A stretch of DNA of 64,000 bases from Sycon ciliatum (GCF_964019385.1 NC_088650.1:28218466-28282465); one strand, 5' to 3'. Positions 22,501 to 34,286 are shown, counted from the first letter of the stretch. Translations and numbers: made by a program. Notes: generated from the letters alone by a model not told the origin.

Positions 22501-25500
22501 AAGGATAAATTTATAGAAAAGAAAAAAGACCAAGGAAGTACAAGTCATAATAACTTAGAACCTTCCAAGTTGGAAGGCTGTTGGAGTGCGCATCCGAGAT
22601 GTGCTAGAGCTGTTAGCCAGTTAGTCGTAGAACGTCAGTACCGTCGGTCAGTGTCGGGCTATGTTATCGCATGAGCTGATTGTTTAGTAACTGGTGGCGT
22701 TAGTGGACATTATAGCGTAACTTGTAGTTCCTTGGTTCTTTTTCTTTTCTGTACTAATTATAGACAGTACTATTCAGCACACGAAGAGACGAAGCTAGTT
22801 GTAAATCTGATGAGGCCTTTCGTACCATTACTCTTCAAAATCAGTACATGGTGATCATGTGACGAAGCACAACAATGTCAATTTATACAGCATATTGGCG
22901 GAAAAATTGTGATGAAACGTACACAGGCTGAATGATAGTGTGAGTTTCGCCAAAGAGTACACGCACCAGGGATGAATTTATCCTGTATCGCATCGCAGTT
23001 TGCGATGCAAAATCGATCTACTGCTACTCAAAACTCACCATGACTAGCAGAAAATTGCGATACATAGACTATCCATGCCTAGCCTGCACTGTCAAGTAAC
23101 ATGCATGCAGCGCAGTGTAGGTGGTGCAGGTACTCTCAATCTGCGTGAACTTGTGTATGCTTCAGTCTTTTTTTTGCAAATGGGCTTTCATGCAGCACTC
23201 TCAACAAGGACAATGTGGTAAACACTCGACCTTCAAAGAAAAATGCTAATCAAAATCAAAGACTGCTACACAATTGTGATTTCGTATAGCACAAACTGCT
23301 ATGCGAAAATATGACAGTAAATTCATCCCTTAGCACTATACTAGAACAGGGAGGTGGGAAGTCAAATTAGCACTAGCTTGCTAACAAACTCCTGTCTACA
23401 CAGCTCAGGCTGTAGCTTGGCAATGTAAACAGCCTCTAGCACATCTAGGTGACATTTGCTGCGCGCCCGCGCGTGAATCTTGAAGTGCTCTGGAACATTC
23501 TTACATACTGCATCCAGGCAAGAAAAAAAGAAAAACATTCGACGGGTTCGCGTACCAGGCAAGAAGGCAAGAAGGGGACATGATAAGATGTGTAGTTATT
23601 GCACTATTATTTTTCATAGCCGATGGGTTGTGTGAATCACGCTGGTTGGGTTCACACTTACTCGGGATAGGGTTAGTCTGCGCTACCTGATTCGATGGGC
23701 TCCTGGTCGGTGTCCGTGCAACTTGGCGCTGTTGTAGTAGCCGAGTACTGCGGCGAGCGCTGGTTGTTGTCTGCACCTTCTTGGATCCGACACGCTGTAT
23801 GATGGTTGAAGCGGCGATAGTTGGCTTTGTCAGGGCTGTTGCCAGTGCCTTCTGTTTGGGCGGTCTTCCTCTCCTGGGTTTGACGTTGTCGACACCTGGT
23901 GTTGCGGCCATGACTAGTCTTGGCGGAATATGCTGCGACATGCGATCACCTACGCATCGGGTTGTGTTGCCGATGTACCTGTGGCCACACTCACAGGTAA
24001 ATGGATATATGACTTTGCTAATATTAGTCATCGGCAAGGCATCCTTGTTGGTCGTTTGGAATAATTTCCTGGTGGTGAAGCAACATATAGGAGAACAAAG
24101 AGGAACAAAGCGCTGCACTAGATTGAGAACTTTCTTTTTGATTTCAAGGGATGAGTCACCTAGCACCTAGCCATGGTAGTCGTAGAATAGCACCATTGGA
24201 GTTCTTCTCCTTACCACCTGCGTTCGTCGTCATCTGAGACATAACTCGCTGTACCAGTGGGAGAGGGTAGCCATTCCGGGAGAAGATGGACTTTAAATTG
24301 GAGAGTTCCCCATCAAGGTGTTCAGGGGAACAAATGCGTTTAGCACGTACAGTTAGCGACTTGATCAGTGCCACTTTCTGCCCAATTGGTGCGTAGCTGT
24401 CCCATCTTGTGTACAGTCCGGTGAACGTTGGTTTCCGGTAGATGGTCGTCTTGAAACTGTCCTGCTCTCGGCTCACCAGAACGTCCAAGAATGGGAGTTT
24501 GTACTATTGCGACTATTTTACATCTGTATAATGCACATGTTACCGATGGAGTCTTGTGACCATCATGCATTAGCTGTGTAGCTGGCAGTAGACACAGTTT
24601 GTCTGTTTTGTTTTTTTACTTCGCACATTAAACGGGAACCGGGCCCAATAACATAAAAGCGAATATGGAAGGTATTAAAGAAGCAAAGGAGGAAAGGAAA
24701 TAAATGGCCGGAAGACAGAAAAAATCACAAAGCAAAATAGCCCAGGCTCCAGAACTGCAGAAGTGGCCAGGTAATGCACACAATAATCGTATGGTTTGCT
24801 CCAGGTCAGAGGTTGCAACTTCGCAATAATTTGATTCATTGCACTGGTGTTTAAAGTACGTGCATTTTCATATTCAGAGCATAGTGTGCGCCTGCGATTT
24901 GGGGCCTGAAATAGTATATCCAAGGTGTACGCTATACTCCAGCAAATACGATAGTTTCATTTTGTCCGTGCCCTGGAAATATGGCATGATGTACAGTGAA
25001 ACCTGTCTAAGACGACCGCTCAGGGGACCTTCAAAACGTGGCCTCTGTTACCAGGTGGTCTCCTTATCCAGGGTCATTTGACTGGAAATGGCATCCTTTG
25101 GTCCTGGTTGCAGTGGTCTTCTAGGACAGATGGTCGCCTTATCCGAGTGGTCGCCTTGACAGGTTCTACTGTAGTTCTCTAAAGCATATTCTCTGACTTG
25201 TACCTGTGGTCCGATTGTACTGTAACATTATAAAAAATTTAAAATAGTTAAAAAGTTTCCAATTGGTGCCTTGTGGCTAATCTTATCCACTTATACAAGA
25301 TATTTTAGTGTCATGCCAGGCTTAAAGGGGAAGTTAAGGCAAAAATTAAAAGTTCACCAGTTGTAGTCTTCGGGGTGCTGAGTCGAATGGTCTTGGTCCG
25401 AGGAAGGTGAGACGCTCCCTTCCTACTTGAATCCCAATCGAACTCGCGCACTTCCACCGAAACTGGGTGACTGCGCCCTACTAGATGGGGATTTGTATGC

Positions 25501-26339
25501 AAAATGTCACTAAAAGCGCCATGTCGTTCTTATAAAAGCACGGATGGCTGCGATGCAGCGTTCCTCCTTTATTCCCAATCGAACATGGTTGAACAAGCGG
25601 TCACGTGCTCCTGGGTGCCCAAATCACCTGGTCACCATGCCAGCAGGCGACACCTTTCACACCAAGGTTCAACTCGAGTTCAACTCGAGTGACAGGACTG
25701 CACCCAAAAAAGGTCAAACAGGCTAGTAAGTTGTACCCTGCAGGCACGGTGACCAGGTGACTGGCGTATGCAGAAGCACGTGACCGCTTGTTCAACCATG
25801 TTCGATTGGGAATAAAGGAGGAACACTGCATCGCAGCCTTTTCGGACCAAAACCAATTGACTCAGCGTCCAAAAGACTACAACATATGGGCCAATCGCGG
25901 TCATCCATGCTTTTATAAGAACGAAATGGTGCTTTTAGTGACATTTTGCATACAAATCCCCATCTAGTAGGGCGCAGTCACCCAGTTTCGGTGGAAGTGT
26001 GCGAGTTCGATTGGGATTCAAGTAGGAAGGGAGCGTCTCAGCTTCCTCGGACCACGACCATTCGACTCAGCACCCCGAAGACTACAGCTGGTAAAATTTT
26101 AATTTTTGCCTTAACTCCCCCTTTAAATAGTGTTGGGGAAGAAGGGGGGAGGGGGAGGGGGGAGGGGGGGGGGGGAGTATTCTTCAGCATTGCTATTCTA
26201 CATTTTAGTGTCCGTCAAGCACAAATAGCCGTCAGTCCCCACCTTTGCACTCACTTTTCACTGTAGCGAATCATCAAAGGGTTGGAGATCAACGGCTCTT
26301 GTTTGATGTGTGTGTGTGTGTGTGTTTTTGCGTCTGAAT

Positions 26340-26408
<69 letters not shown>

Positions 26409-26412
26409 CTCG

Positions 26413-26459
<47 letters not shown>

Positions 26460-29400
26460 GGACCGTAACGGGCGGACTGCAGCGCACCTGTGCTGCAAGT
26501 ATCACAGTCGCGACTGCCTGAGAGAGCTCTTCACCGTGCAAGACGAGAAAGTGGCCAAACACTTCAGCGTGACCATTCACAAGCTGGATATGTCGATAAA
26601 GGATTACGAAGGTGAAACACACTAGCCACTAGGCCACTACACGTATACACACCGTGAAACAGTGAAACCTGTGTTTTGCAACCAATGAAACCTGTGTTTT
26701 GCAACCAACGAGACCTGTGTTTTGCAACCAATGAAACCTGTGTTTTGCAACTAATGAAACCTGTGTTTTGCAACCAATGCAACCTGTGTTTTGCAACCAA
26801 TGAAACCTGCGGCCTTGCAGTAGTTGAAAGTCTTGCCAGTTTCGAGTCAAGGTCGTTTTTTGTCGTGGATGCGTGTTAGATTGTGCAGTGCTGACTTGCA
26901 GTGTGTTTTGTGTGTTTTTGATGCTCAGGGTTTGCACCGATACACTGCAGTGTTATCCACAATGACGGGCAGTCACTGAACATCTTACTGGACCATGGTG
27001 CAGATATTGACGAGAAGGTACTATGGGAATGCGTATAGATGCGGTGTCTTTGACCACTTTGGGGGTGGGTCTGATCTACTCACCTCCCACCGCTTTAGGA
27101 GCTGCATCTGTGCCTTGACCCATAGAAGGTGATGGCGTTGCTACGGATACGGAAGACCCGGCCTCCAGCCCAGTCTCACTTAAACCGTGAAATTTCATTT
27201 TTTTTTAAGAGGGGAATGGGAAGTATCCCAGAGAGTATTTCGTAGGGTGTCTGATCGGCTCAGGAGGAGAGTTTGGAGTGAGAGTTCTATCCACTTCCAT
27301 CGCTTCCGCCTGCTCCTCGCTGAAGCTATAATAGCAGACAAGCTATGTTAGACATAGCAACTTTTGCTGGGATGACACCATTCAACAGCTTGCTATCCAG
27401 CCTACAACTAAAGGGTGTGTGGGGGCAATGGGTGCAGCTCAGTTATGCACCCTGTATGGGGGAGCCAGCAGACCAAGCTCTGCTGATAGTGCAAGAATAC
27501 TGATTGCCAGACAAAGAGGCACAGGTAAATGTGGGTTGGGGTCGAAATTCACTGATCATTCAGTTCCTAGAAATTTTCGAATTCCTTCTTGCTGTCATAA
27601 TTTTTATAATTTACGGAAATAGGTGATAGCTGTCGTGGCATTGGTTTCATGTGTTTGTGTTCAGGATGGCACTGCCGGCAGAACAGCACTGCACCATGCC
27701 GTGGAGCTACAGCACCTGCCCATCTCGCGCTACCTAGTCGATGCGGGCGCCAACGTAAGCGAATGTAGTGTCATGGTTTGCTCTCGGTACCACTTTTGGT
27801 TACTGCAAGACATGTTATTATAACGAGTCGCAAGTTTACGATGTTACAGCCTCAACAGAACGTATTGTAACGAAGGAATGCCACTCGATAATATTAAAAT
27901 AGAAGAAATCACATGGAAACGAGTTATGAAGCAGCTACGAACGACTGTAGCAAGATATTAAGCAAGGTGATAAGCAGTTTAACTCGATAAAATGTTAGAT
28001 ACGTCCTCGTTATATTTACATGTCTTACGGTGAAACAATTCCACCTCTACCACATCCTTTTTGAGTACCGGTACAATGCCTTTGGTAGTAACCTTTCCTC
28101 AGCCAGATACTATCCAAGCACACATGCATGTTGTTTCCAGAAAGAAGTACTTGGTCCGCGTCAGCGATATTGTCACTTATCTTTCAGCTTTGTTTATATG
28201 TCGCCAAAGCTCACTTGGCAGCCCATTTCATCCCAATTTTGGTTAGTAAGTTCAGGGCTCACCACGACCATACAAAATTCAAAAAGCGTCGACCACCATT
28301 TTGAAAACATGGCGATGCCGCCAAGGCCAGAGTTTGTGCAGTCATAGCGGCTACGCACCCGAGTTCATGCTCATCGATGTACAGCGATGTACAGTCTAGT
28401 CGTAAAATACTGGTATTTTACGACTCCCTGGTCTACTCTGTTCAGCGAAGGGCCAGTGCCGAAGCGAATCTTGTTGTTTGTTGTCGGGAAAGACACGCGG
28501 AGAAGACGTCCTTTCTCCAAGCCATCTTGGTCATTTTTCTCAATCCGCTGGTGGGTGTCGACCAAGATATGTCCGTGAGGTACTGGTGAACTTGAGTCCT
28601 GGCATTTACAAGAATTTGCCGCGCCTAGCTAACCAATGTTGTCAGTAGAACTCAGCGTTTCTTGATCGCAACTCGGCACACTCTTTTCTGTTTGGCCTCG
28701 CAGCTTTCACGCTGCGAGTGGGGAGTTTCCTGGCCACAAATGAATCCCTTAGTCATGAGAGGTGACTGGTATGATCCCTGACTGGCATGAGTCCTTAGCT
28801 TGAGTCAACACGAAGGACCTCTTAACTTGGAACGCTTGCTGTCTCCTCCGTCCTTTCTTGTTGCACTTGCAGATATGCGCATGGCTGCCAGTTTTTGTTG
28901 GTGCGCGCGGCGACGCACGGCCGACCTTGATGTCTTCAAAAAAGTAGAACAGAGGTTCTCCTTTTTTGATGTCTTCAAAAAAGTAGAACAGCGGTTCTCC
29001 TTGGCCGATTCTCACCATCGATAGCTCATTTTCAAGGTCTTGGAATTCTCTATCGGTTTACCGTCCCCGAATTTTAATTTTCTCTTCATTCACTTGTTCG
29101 CACGCCTTCGCGTTTGAGTGATTTCACCATCCGATCTCAGCCAAACGAAGGCCAAATCGAAAAATTCGAGACGGTAACCCTCCAAAGACACACCTTCTGA
29201 ACACGAATCCACAATGGCCTAATGTCTAAAACCAACGAATACAGACAAGCTCCACTCAGAAAACACCCCACAATTGCAAGAAACAGCCCGTTTTGCCGTG
29301 CGCTGATTGGTCAAATCCAAATGACCGTTATTGACGCTTTGTATGGTCGTGGTGAGCCCTGAAGTTAGTTTACTAGTACTTGGTCCGCGTCAGCAATATT

Positions 29401-32166
29401 GTCGCTTATCTTTCGACAATTTGAACTCAGACTTTGGACATGAACGCGTGCACTTGAAGTGATAAAACTTGGTACGATGGACGGTAAGGTATAGAATGAC
29501 AACTAGCTGTAAGGAATTTATTGTCCAAGGAAGGGTTCCTACTTTTGTCGGTCCTCCTCGTCGCTGCTCTCGACGCTGGTGACAAATATTTTTGCTCGGG
29601 ATCGACTCTCTTGCTTTTGCAAGCTCATCTCTCTTCCTCTCCGCTGCCTGGCTATTTCCTAAACAGAAGTCGATCGTAAAGGTCGCCTTCTCTATAGGAC
29701 TTCGCGTGGGCAGTACGACAGTCTGTGTGGTTCAAATCAGACGCGTTCTTTGCAAGATTTTATTTTGAACGACGACGACACGCACAGTACTTGCAAATCT
29801 CCACGACGAACTGGATACTCCGAGCGTTGAGTTGTAGGTAAGGGAGCTGAGATCTCAGCTTGACGAGCGATCCCTGAGGTGAGCGATCTCGGCCATTCAG
29901 CAAAATGGAGCTGATTCCGAGTAGCCGATTACTTTCTTGTGGCTTACGCTGCTCTTGCCTGCACAGCGTAACAAGATCATCTATTTTGATGCGGCGCTGT
30001 ATCAATCAGAATCACCCCCCCCCCCCCCCCCCTCGTCGCTCTCGAAATCCACTCGAACTGTGGCTAGACCTTTCAGGTACTAGTAAACTAACTTACTAAC
30101 CAAAATTGGGATGAAATGGGCTGCCAAGTGAGCTTTGGCGACATATAAACAAAGCTGAAAGATGAGCGACAATATCGCTGACGCGGACCAAGTATGTTAT
30201 CAGCCACGGATAGCGTAACTTTACTTGGAGTTTAGAACATGTGAAGAGTGGACATAGCAGCCATGACACTTTTATTTTATTTCTGCTATGAACTTTGAGC
30301 CTTTATAGCCACATGTGCGTGCAGTGTACAAGTTTTTCGAAATCGTTTAGAATTTAGAATCCACTTGCTCACTTATTCTTTCTTGTCCTCTCTTCTCATT
30401 CTTCTTCCCAGGTGAATGCTGTCAACTATGCTGGAAACTCGCCCATCCACACCGCTGCCGGACGTGAGCACAAGGAGTTAGTGAATATACTGATGAACGG
30501 TGCTGCTGACCCGACGATTATCAACGGAGAGGGCGACACTGCCAAGGATATATGCCGAGATAAAGAGGTAGGCTGTTGCCGTACACACACACACACATAG
30601 GAAGTCATGGGTAAGAATTTTTAGGGCTCTGAGATTTTCGTTTTTTGCCAGGCGATCGGCATCAGGCCAGCCTGGTTTCGATGGGAATACTTATAGTAAT
30701 GTTAGGCTGCTAGTAGCTAGCCATTGGTTGTGTTTTGGGATGCCTGCAGCTGCGAGAAAGTCCCTTTGCGGGATGTCAGAGCAAGAAATAAAGTTGGTGT
30801 GTGCCTTTCCCGGCATTGAGTCGTCGGTGCTATAACTCGACCGTGCAAAGCAACGGACCGACCAACTTTATCCTATAAGCTTGAGCCTCCCAAGTTGGGC
30901 GATCTGTTTCTTTGCGTGGCCGAGTTGTATAGTAAGACAGGTACGTCCAATTTTTTCTTACTAGTCTCGTCATCATTCAGTAACGTTTGGCATTCTTTGT
31001 TGCCGCGGGACATAGCTCGTGCTCATCTTCATTGCACTTTCCTTCCCCTCTTTGGATCTTTCCTAACCTGAGCCTCCCAAGTTGGAAGGTTGTTGGTTTG
31101 TGCCTCGTGGATGTATTGGTGTCAGGTTGTTGAATGTCTCCTTGTCAGTTTTAGGCCCTGTTGTCGCACTTGCTGACTGTATAGTATCTGGTTACATTGG
31201 TGGACAGTTGGTCATAACTCATAACTCGTAACACTGCGACCTTCCTTCGTATATCCATGACTTGATTACATTGGCTCCATATCCGAGTTCAAATTGCAAT
31301 TTTTGAACTCATTCGTAAAAAATATTATATATTAGCATCGAAGAAGAACTTGTAAGACAGCTAGCCACGGCGCAAGGAGTGAATCAAAATTGTTTATCCT
31401 TCGTCTGTCTTAACAATGCGATAAATAGAGCAGTTGATGTCGACATGATACCATGAAACAATCATGAAATGAAAAATGTAACACAATGATTCATATACGT
31501 TTTTTTTCTTCGATAGTCATCAGTAGGGGTGAAACGATTACACTTTTCAACGATCGGTTAACCTACCCTTGTATCGATTCGATTATCGATTATAATACCG
31601 ATTACTGCGCCCTAGAAAGTGTCGCGCCAGACCAGCACAAGGCATGCCGTGTTGACACATATACATACAGATGAAGCGTACATGCACTGACGATCTACAA
31701 TGTTTGTAACATTATCGGATCCTACTACCAAGATTGTATTCTTGCTACTACTGTACTACTACTTCACAGTACAATGTTATGTAAAAAATAATAAATAAAA
31801 ACCGTAAAAAAGATGTTATCTTGTTTTCTTACTCACTGGTTTGATAACGTTTTTTTTCTTTTGTTTTTTAGAATCTCGTAATCGAAACAGACAGCATAAT
31901 CGAAATCGCTTCGTTGTAATGATCGATTAGACGGATAACCGATATAATCGTGTCAGCCCTAGTCATCAGCGAACCTACATCGAATGGTGATCACAGGAGA
32001 CTTCTGTCTACTTGTACATGTGAATGCACTGCAGCTTGTGGATGGTGGTGTGTGGAATGATCGTGTAAGTTACTGAATGCCTTGATATAAACAGAGTCCT
32101 TTCTGTCTCTGCCTTGTCTTCTACCAGATCAAGCGTCTCATGAACAGGAAATGGGACAAGCCTTGA
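16163..32166 (+). CDS. BCL3-like: BCL3-like atypical I-kappa-B protein, copy 2 (complete)
   Basis: Ten coding exons (listed separately) with GT-AG introns and consistent phases give 567 residues. Residues 1-328 are low-complexity with two basic clusters (PPKKRARNR; KPRKSRSK and following), suggesting nuclear import. From about residue 326 come seven ankyrin repeats whose order and motifs (DEDGDTCLHIAVV, YQTPLHLAVIT, GRTAAHL) follow vertebrate BCL3 closely. No DSGxxS degron of cytoplasmic I-kappa-B and no Rel homology domain is seen, so it is not NFKB1/2. Family knowledge: BCL3 and its nuclear relatives bind p50/p52 homodimers and modulate transcription. That this protein does so is inference. 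It ends with a short last exon, IKRLMNRKWDKP, after ANK7. It could instead be called a generic I-kappa-B homologue; the BCL3 assignment rests on the ankyrin motifs and the basic N-terminus. Confidence 0.82.
17009..17221. mobile_element. MITE with CCTGGCCC termini, copy 2
   Basis: Same insertion as 2169-2382, in intron 1. Confidence 0.6.
18735..18916. mobile_element. CAGGGGCG MITE, 5-bp TSD, copy 2
   Basis: Same insertion as 3887-4068, flanked by TGTAT. Confidence 0.6.
18978..19283 (+). CDS. BCL3-like copy 2, exon 2
   Basis: Residues 138-239, Ala/Val/Pro/Met-rich linker. Acceptor CTCCTGCAG, donor GTAAGC; identical to copy 1. Confidence 0.78.
19330..19910. mobile_element. Harbinger-type MITE, copy 2
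   Basis: Same insertion as 4482-5060, flanked by TTA. Confidence 0.6.
20210..20477 (+). CDS. BCL3-like copy 2, exon 3
   Basis: Residues 240-328, ending ERDEDGDT, the acidic lead-in to ANK1. Acceptor ATATACAG, donor GTAAGA, phase 2. Confidence 0.78.
20740..20848 (+). CDS. BCL3-like copy 2, exon 4 (ANK1)
   Basis: Residues 329-365, CLHIAVVHGDV motif. Acceptor CTTGTGCAG, donor GTATGT, phase 0 end. Confidence 0.82.
20875..20906. repeat. Perfect hairpin present only in copy 2
   Basis: Arms CACTGGTAATTTCTT and AAGAAATTACCAGTG meet almost directly. Copy 1 has only the left arm (around 6029-6045), so the right arm is a new inverted copy. Confidence 0.8.
21600..21726. repeat. TG microsatellite before exon 5, copy 2
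   Basis: Counterpart of 6736-6870 with different length and interruptions. Confidence 0.9.
21745..21828 (+). CDS. BCL3-like copy 2, exon 5 (ANK2)
   Basis: Residues 366-393, TPLHLAVITSQ and AGADVN. Acceptor CTGCAG follows a TG tract; donor GTATGG. Confidence 0.82.
22510..22762. repeat. Fold-back repeat containing AACCTTCC family, copy 2
   Basis: Counterpart of 7645-7900. AACCTTCCAAGTTGGAAGG at 22558 is itself a perfect short hairpin. Confidence 0.5.
23350..24505 (-). mobile_element. Penelope-like element 3' part (RT end and GIY-YIG)
   Basis: Minus-strand frames at 24156-24488 (YRKPTFTGLYTRWDSYAP-type sequence, the end of a Penelope-like reverse transcriptase) and 23501-24166 (CECGHRYIGNTTR, a GIY-YIG-like motif, then a Lys/Pro-rich tail). 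The 5' part is missing and the two parts lie in different frames, so it is a broken fossil. Much of it has been lost from copy 1. Confidence 0.7.
24600..24674 (-). repeat. LINE/SINE-type 3' tail, copy 2
   Basis: Counterpart of 8465-8560, next to the empty TTAA site. Confidence 0.5.
24992..25173. mobile_element. Mariner-type MITE, copy 2
   Basis: Counterpart of 9759-9940. Confidence 0.65.
25326..26122. mobile_element. T2/Kolobok-type MITE with TTAA TSD (copy 2 only)
   Basis: Same family as 8577-9441, flanked by TTAA (25322-25325 and 26123-26126). It is about 70 bp shorter because of a deletion in the left arm. Copy 1 has the empty TTAA at 10088-10091. Confidence 0.8.
26307..26460. repeat. 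TG and CT microsatellites at exon 6 acceptor, copy 2
   Basis: Counterpart of 10256-10407; the CT array is broken by three CTCTCG units around 26401-26420. Confidence 0.9.
26461..26611 (+). CDS. BCL3-like copy 2, exon 6 (ANK3)
   Basis: Residues 394-443, DRNGRTAAHLCCKY. The acceptor tract is a CT microsatellite. Donor GTGAAA. Confidence 0.82.
26661..26810. repeat. 23-bp minisatellite, copy 2
   Basis: Counterpart of 10611-10767 with its own unit variants. Confidence 0.85.
26929..27017 (+). CDS. BCL3-like copy 2, exon 7 (ANK4)
   Basis: Residues 444-473, FAPIHCSVIHNDGQ and DHGADIDEK. Confidence 0.82.
27665..27754 (+). CDS. BCL3-like copy 2, exon 8 (ANK5)
   Basis: Residues 474-503, GRTALHHAVELQHL and VDAGAN. 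Identical to copy 1. Confidence 0.82.
28150..30192. mobile_element. TA-flanked long-TIR element, copy 2 (interrupted)
   Basis: Counterpart of 12161-13086, flanked by TA (28148-28149 and 30193-30194). It is split by the CAGGG element at 28253-29361, which landed in its left arm. Confidence 0.7.
28253..29361. mobile_element. CAGGG-terminal TIR transposon, 5-bp TSD (copy 2 only)
   Basis: A 1109-bp element with perfect 24-bp inverted ends (CAGGGCTCACCACGACCAT and on). It is flanked by AAGTT (28248-28252 and 29362-29366); copy 1 has the uninterrupted site. No transposase is recognised, so it is non-autonomous. An internal tandem duplication of about 39 bp lies at 28928-28998. The termini suggest hAT with 5-bp duplications, as for 3887-4068. 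Confidence 0.8.
30412..30567 (+). CDS. BCL3-like copy 2, exon 9 (ANK6 and start of ANK7)
   Basis: Residues 504-555, GNSPIHTAAGREHKELVNIL and GDTAKDICRDKE. Acceptor TTCTTCCCAG, donor GTAGGC. No counterpart in the copy 1 block. Confidence 0.82.
31070..31235. repeat. AACCTTCC-family interspersed repeat
   Basis: Starts TCCCAAGTTGGAAGGTTGTT and continues through TTACATTGGTGGACAGTT to ATAACTCGTAAC. It matches the cores of 7694-7880 and 58831-59010. Confidence 0.5.
31524..31961. mobile_element. hAT-type MITE with 8-bp TSD
   Basis: A 438-bp element with inverted ends TAGGGGTGAAACGATTA and TAATCGTGTCAGCCCTA. It is flanked by GTCATCAG on both sides (31516-31523 and 31962-31969). An 8-bp duplication and TAGGGGTG termini are typical of hAT. 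Non-coding. Confidence 0.8.
32128..32166 (+). CDS. BCL3-like copy 2, exon 10 (terminal)
   Basis: Encodes IKRLMNRKWDKP then TGA. Acceptor TTCTACCAG, in phase with exon 9, and it completes the last ankyrin helix as in BCL3. The exon is very short, so it is less certain than the others. Confidence 0.65.
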   Translation: MKRLMNRKWDKP

Positions 32167-33412
32167 AGCGCAGAAGCTACTCGATCGGTACACTTGCTTG
32201 CGAGTCTACACTCTATTGGCCCGTTAGTTTCGTAGTTGCTCCTGTTTTGTTTTGTTCTTCATCTTGTTCGCCACAAGGGCAATCGCTTAACCGGCTGCTG
32301 TCACAGATGTGAAGTCATTGCGCCCGTCTTTTTCGATGATAACAGCTAGACAATCCTACTCATGATCCAAAACGCCATACTGGTGTTGGCTCAGGTTTTT
32401 CTGCTGGTAGTTCTGCTACACTATCACCGCCACTTTTCTAACTCACAGTTGCTCATCAGCAATGTTAGGTAGTGGCTGACCAGTGGTGTTAGCTTTTTCG
32501 TGACCGCCACACGGTGGTGGCTGATGTGGGGTCGGTCTTCCAGTCTCTGACTGTCTCTGGTCGCGTAACTAGTTATGGCTGATGGCGGGTCCCTCTTCCT
32601 GTCTTGAGTGGTCTACTGGCAACACATAGGCCTGCGGTGGCCTTGATCCTCAAGTTTGTAACCAATGTCGTCGTAAGTTTGCACGTTTGAAAGAGTTTAT
32701 CGCGAATCTGCCTAAAACAGCCGCGAAAACAATTGATTTTCTTTTACTGATCTGTGTGAGAGAACACAGTACTTCTTTGGCGTAACTGTTTTTGTTTCTG
32801 TCGTCTGCTGTGGGAAATTATCTGTTGAATTTTGTGAGTGACATCCCAAAATTCAGTGCATGGCCGAGATCATCACGGGCCAGTCGTAATATTATAACTC
32901 CGGCTTATTATTCTTATGGAATACATTCACCCTACCGAGTAATATTCTTCAAATTTCCCAGCAGGGATTTGTGGAAGATGTGCTGTCTTCTTGCCATCAT
33001 CGGATAAGCCGTCGTGTCTGATTGGAGCTGTCTGGAGTGTGTTACTTACATGTACGTGGCAGCGAGAGCCTGATGCGTGTGTGTGTGTGGGGGGGGGGGG
33101 GGGGGGGGGAGGAGGTGTGTGTGCGTGTCGTGTGTGTAAATCTACATGTCGTCACTGTAGCAAAAGGCCTCCTAGAACACAATGTCATGTTTGCACAGCA
33201 GGTTGGGAGGCTGCAGCTTTACTTCCACTCTTCAGTGTTCATAATGATGCATTGATGGTACATGTACTGTACTATCACAGTCTTTGACTTTGAGCGCAGG
33301 TGGTATCCTTATTTTACTCGAACCTTGAACATTGTAGACCGTAGGCAGTGAGTTGGTGTCAAAGTAATTCAGTAGTTGCCTCTTTCATGATCAGGTGGTT
33401 GCTGAGTCCAGG

Positions 33413-33645
33413 TACTGTAAAAGCAGAAATTTTCGGTGGTGTTTTATTTTTGGTAACTTCGGTGCCGACAATTTTTACTGAAAATAAAACGCCCGGAAAA
33501 TTTCAGTACAACCGATATTGTATACGTGCAGTACTAGCACACTTACCTGGAGAACGGGTTTTACCGAAAATTTCCCTCTACCGAACCGCCGGTTTTGGAG
33601 AATACCGAAAATATTGCACCACCGAAAATTTCTGCTTTTACAGTA
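33413..33645. mobile_element. TA-flanked MITE with CTGTAAAAGCAGAAATTT ends
   Basis: A 233-bp element with inverted ends of about 29 bp, TACTGTAAAAGCAGAAATTT followed by TCGGTGGTG. TA duplication, mariner-type. The internal ACCGAAAAT motif repeats several times. Confidence 0.75.
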
Positions 33646-34286
33646 GTTGATGAAACAAGGTGGTCACTAAAACCAGGCGGTCTCTTGACCAGGTGACCTG
33701 CATGCCGCCCCTAGTCTGCTGGCCGTGGGGCGTGGGCTGAGTTAACAGCGGGTATAATAATTTGGTAAATACTGTGTGAATTAGAGGTTGGTGCGACTTC
33801 GGCGATAGTTGGGGAAGTGTGTGTTGTTCCCTACTTAGGGAGCAACACACACTTCACCGTGTGACTTAGTTCTTGGAAATCATGTGACTACAGAAATACA
33901 TCATGCCAATGATGGTACGATTAGCCAATTACTGGATCCGCTGTACGCTGCTGCATGCCACGTAACATGTATGTGCATGAATGATCAAGGGCACAAGGAC
34001 TGACTGAAAAGCGGCGAGTCATTATGAGTTGGGTATGGGGTTTGTGTGTGTGTGTGCAATTCTACACTGGTGCCAATACTCTTGTCTCAGACTAGTAGAA
34101 GACTTCGTATGACTCTTGAGTCTGTATGACTAAAAAAATTACTTTAAAAAAACTGACCGTATGAGCATGAGTCGAGTATGACATACTAACGTAACGTTAT
34201 GAGTAACAAAGCTGTGACCATGTCACACTACACATGCCATGGTACAGTAGATCATGCTGCATGCATGGTAGATCACTAGATGAGAG

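Larger units (their letters stand above)
14860..30204. repeat. Second copy of the 1-13098 block
   Basis: Colinear with 1-13098 in the same orientation at a few percent divergence in non-coding DNA and under 1% in exons. Extra sequence here: about 1.26 kb of Penelope-like DNA (about 23095-24352), a T2-type MITE (25326-26122) and a 1.1-kb CAGGG element (28253-29361). Missing here: the T2-type MITE of 8577-9441. Confidence 0.9.
30568..32127. other. Last intron of BCL3-like gene
   Basis: Holds a short CA run right after the exon 9 donor, an AACCTTCC-family repeat (about 31070-31235) and a hAT element (31524-31961). No other coding potential is seen. Confidence 0.6.
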
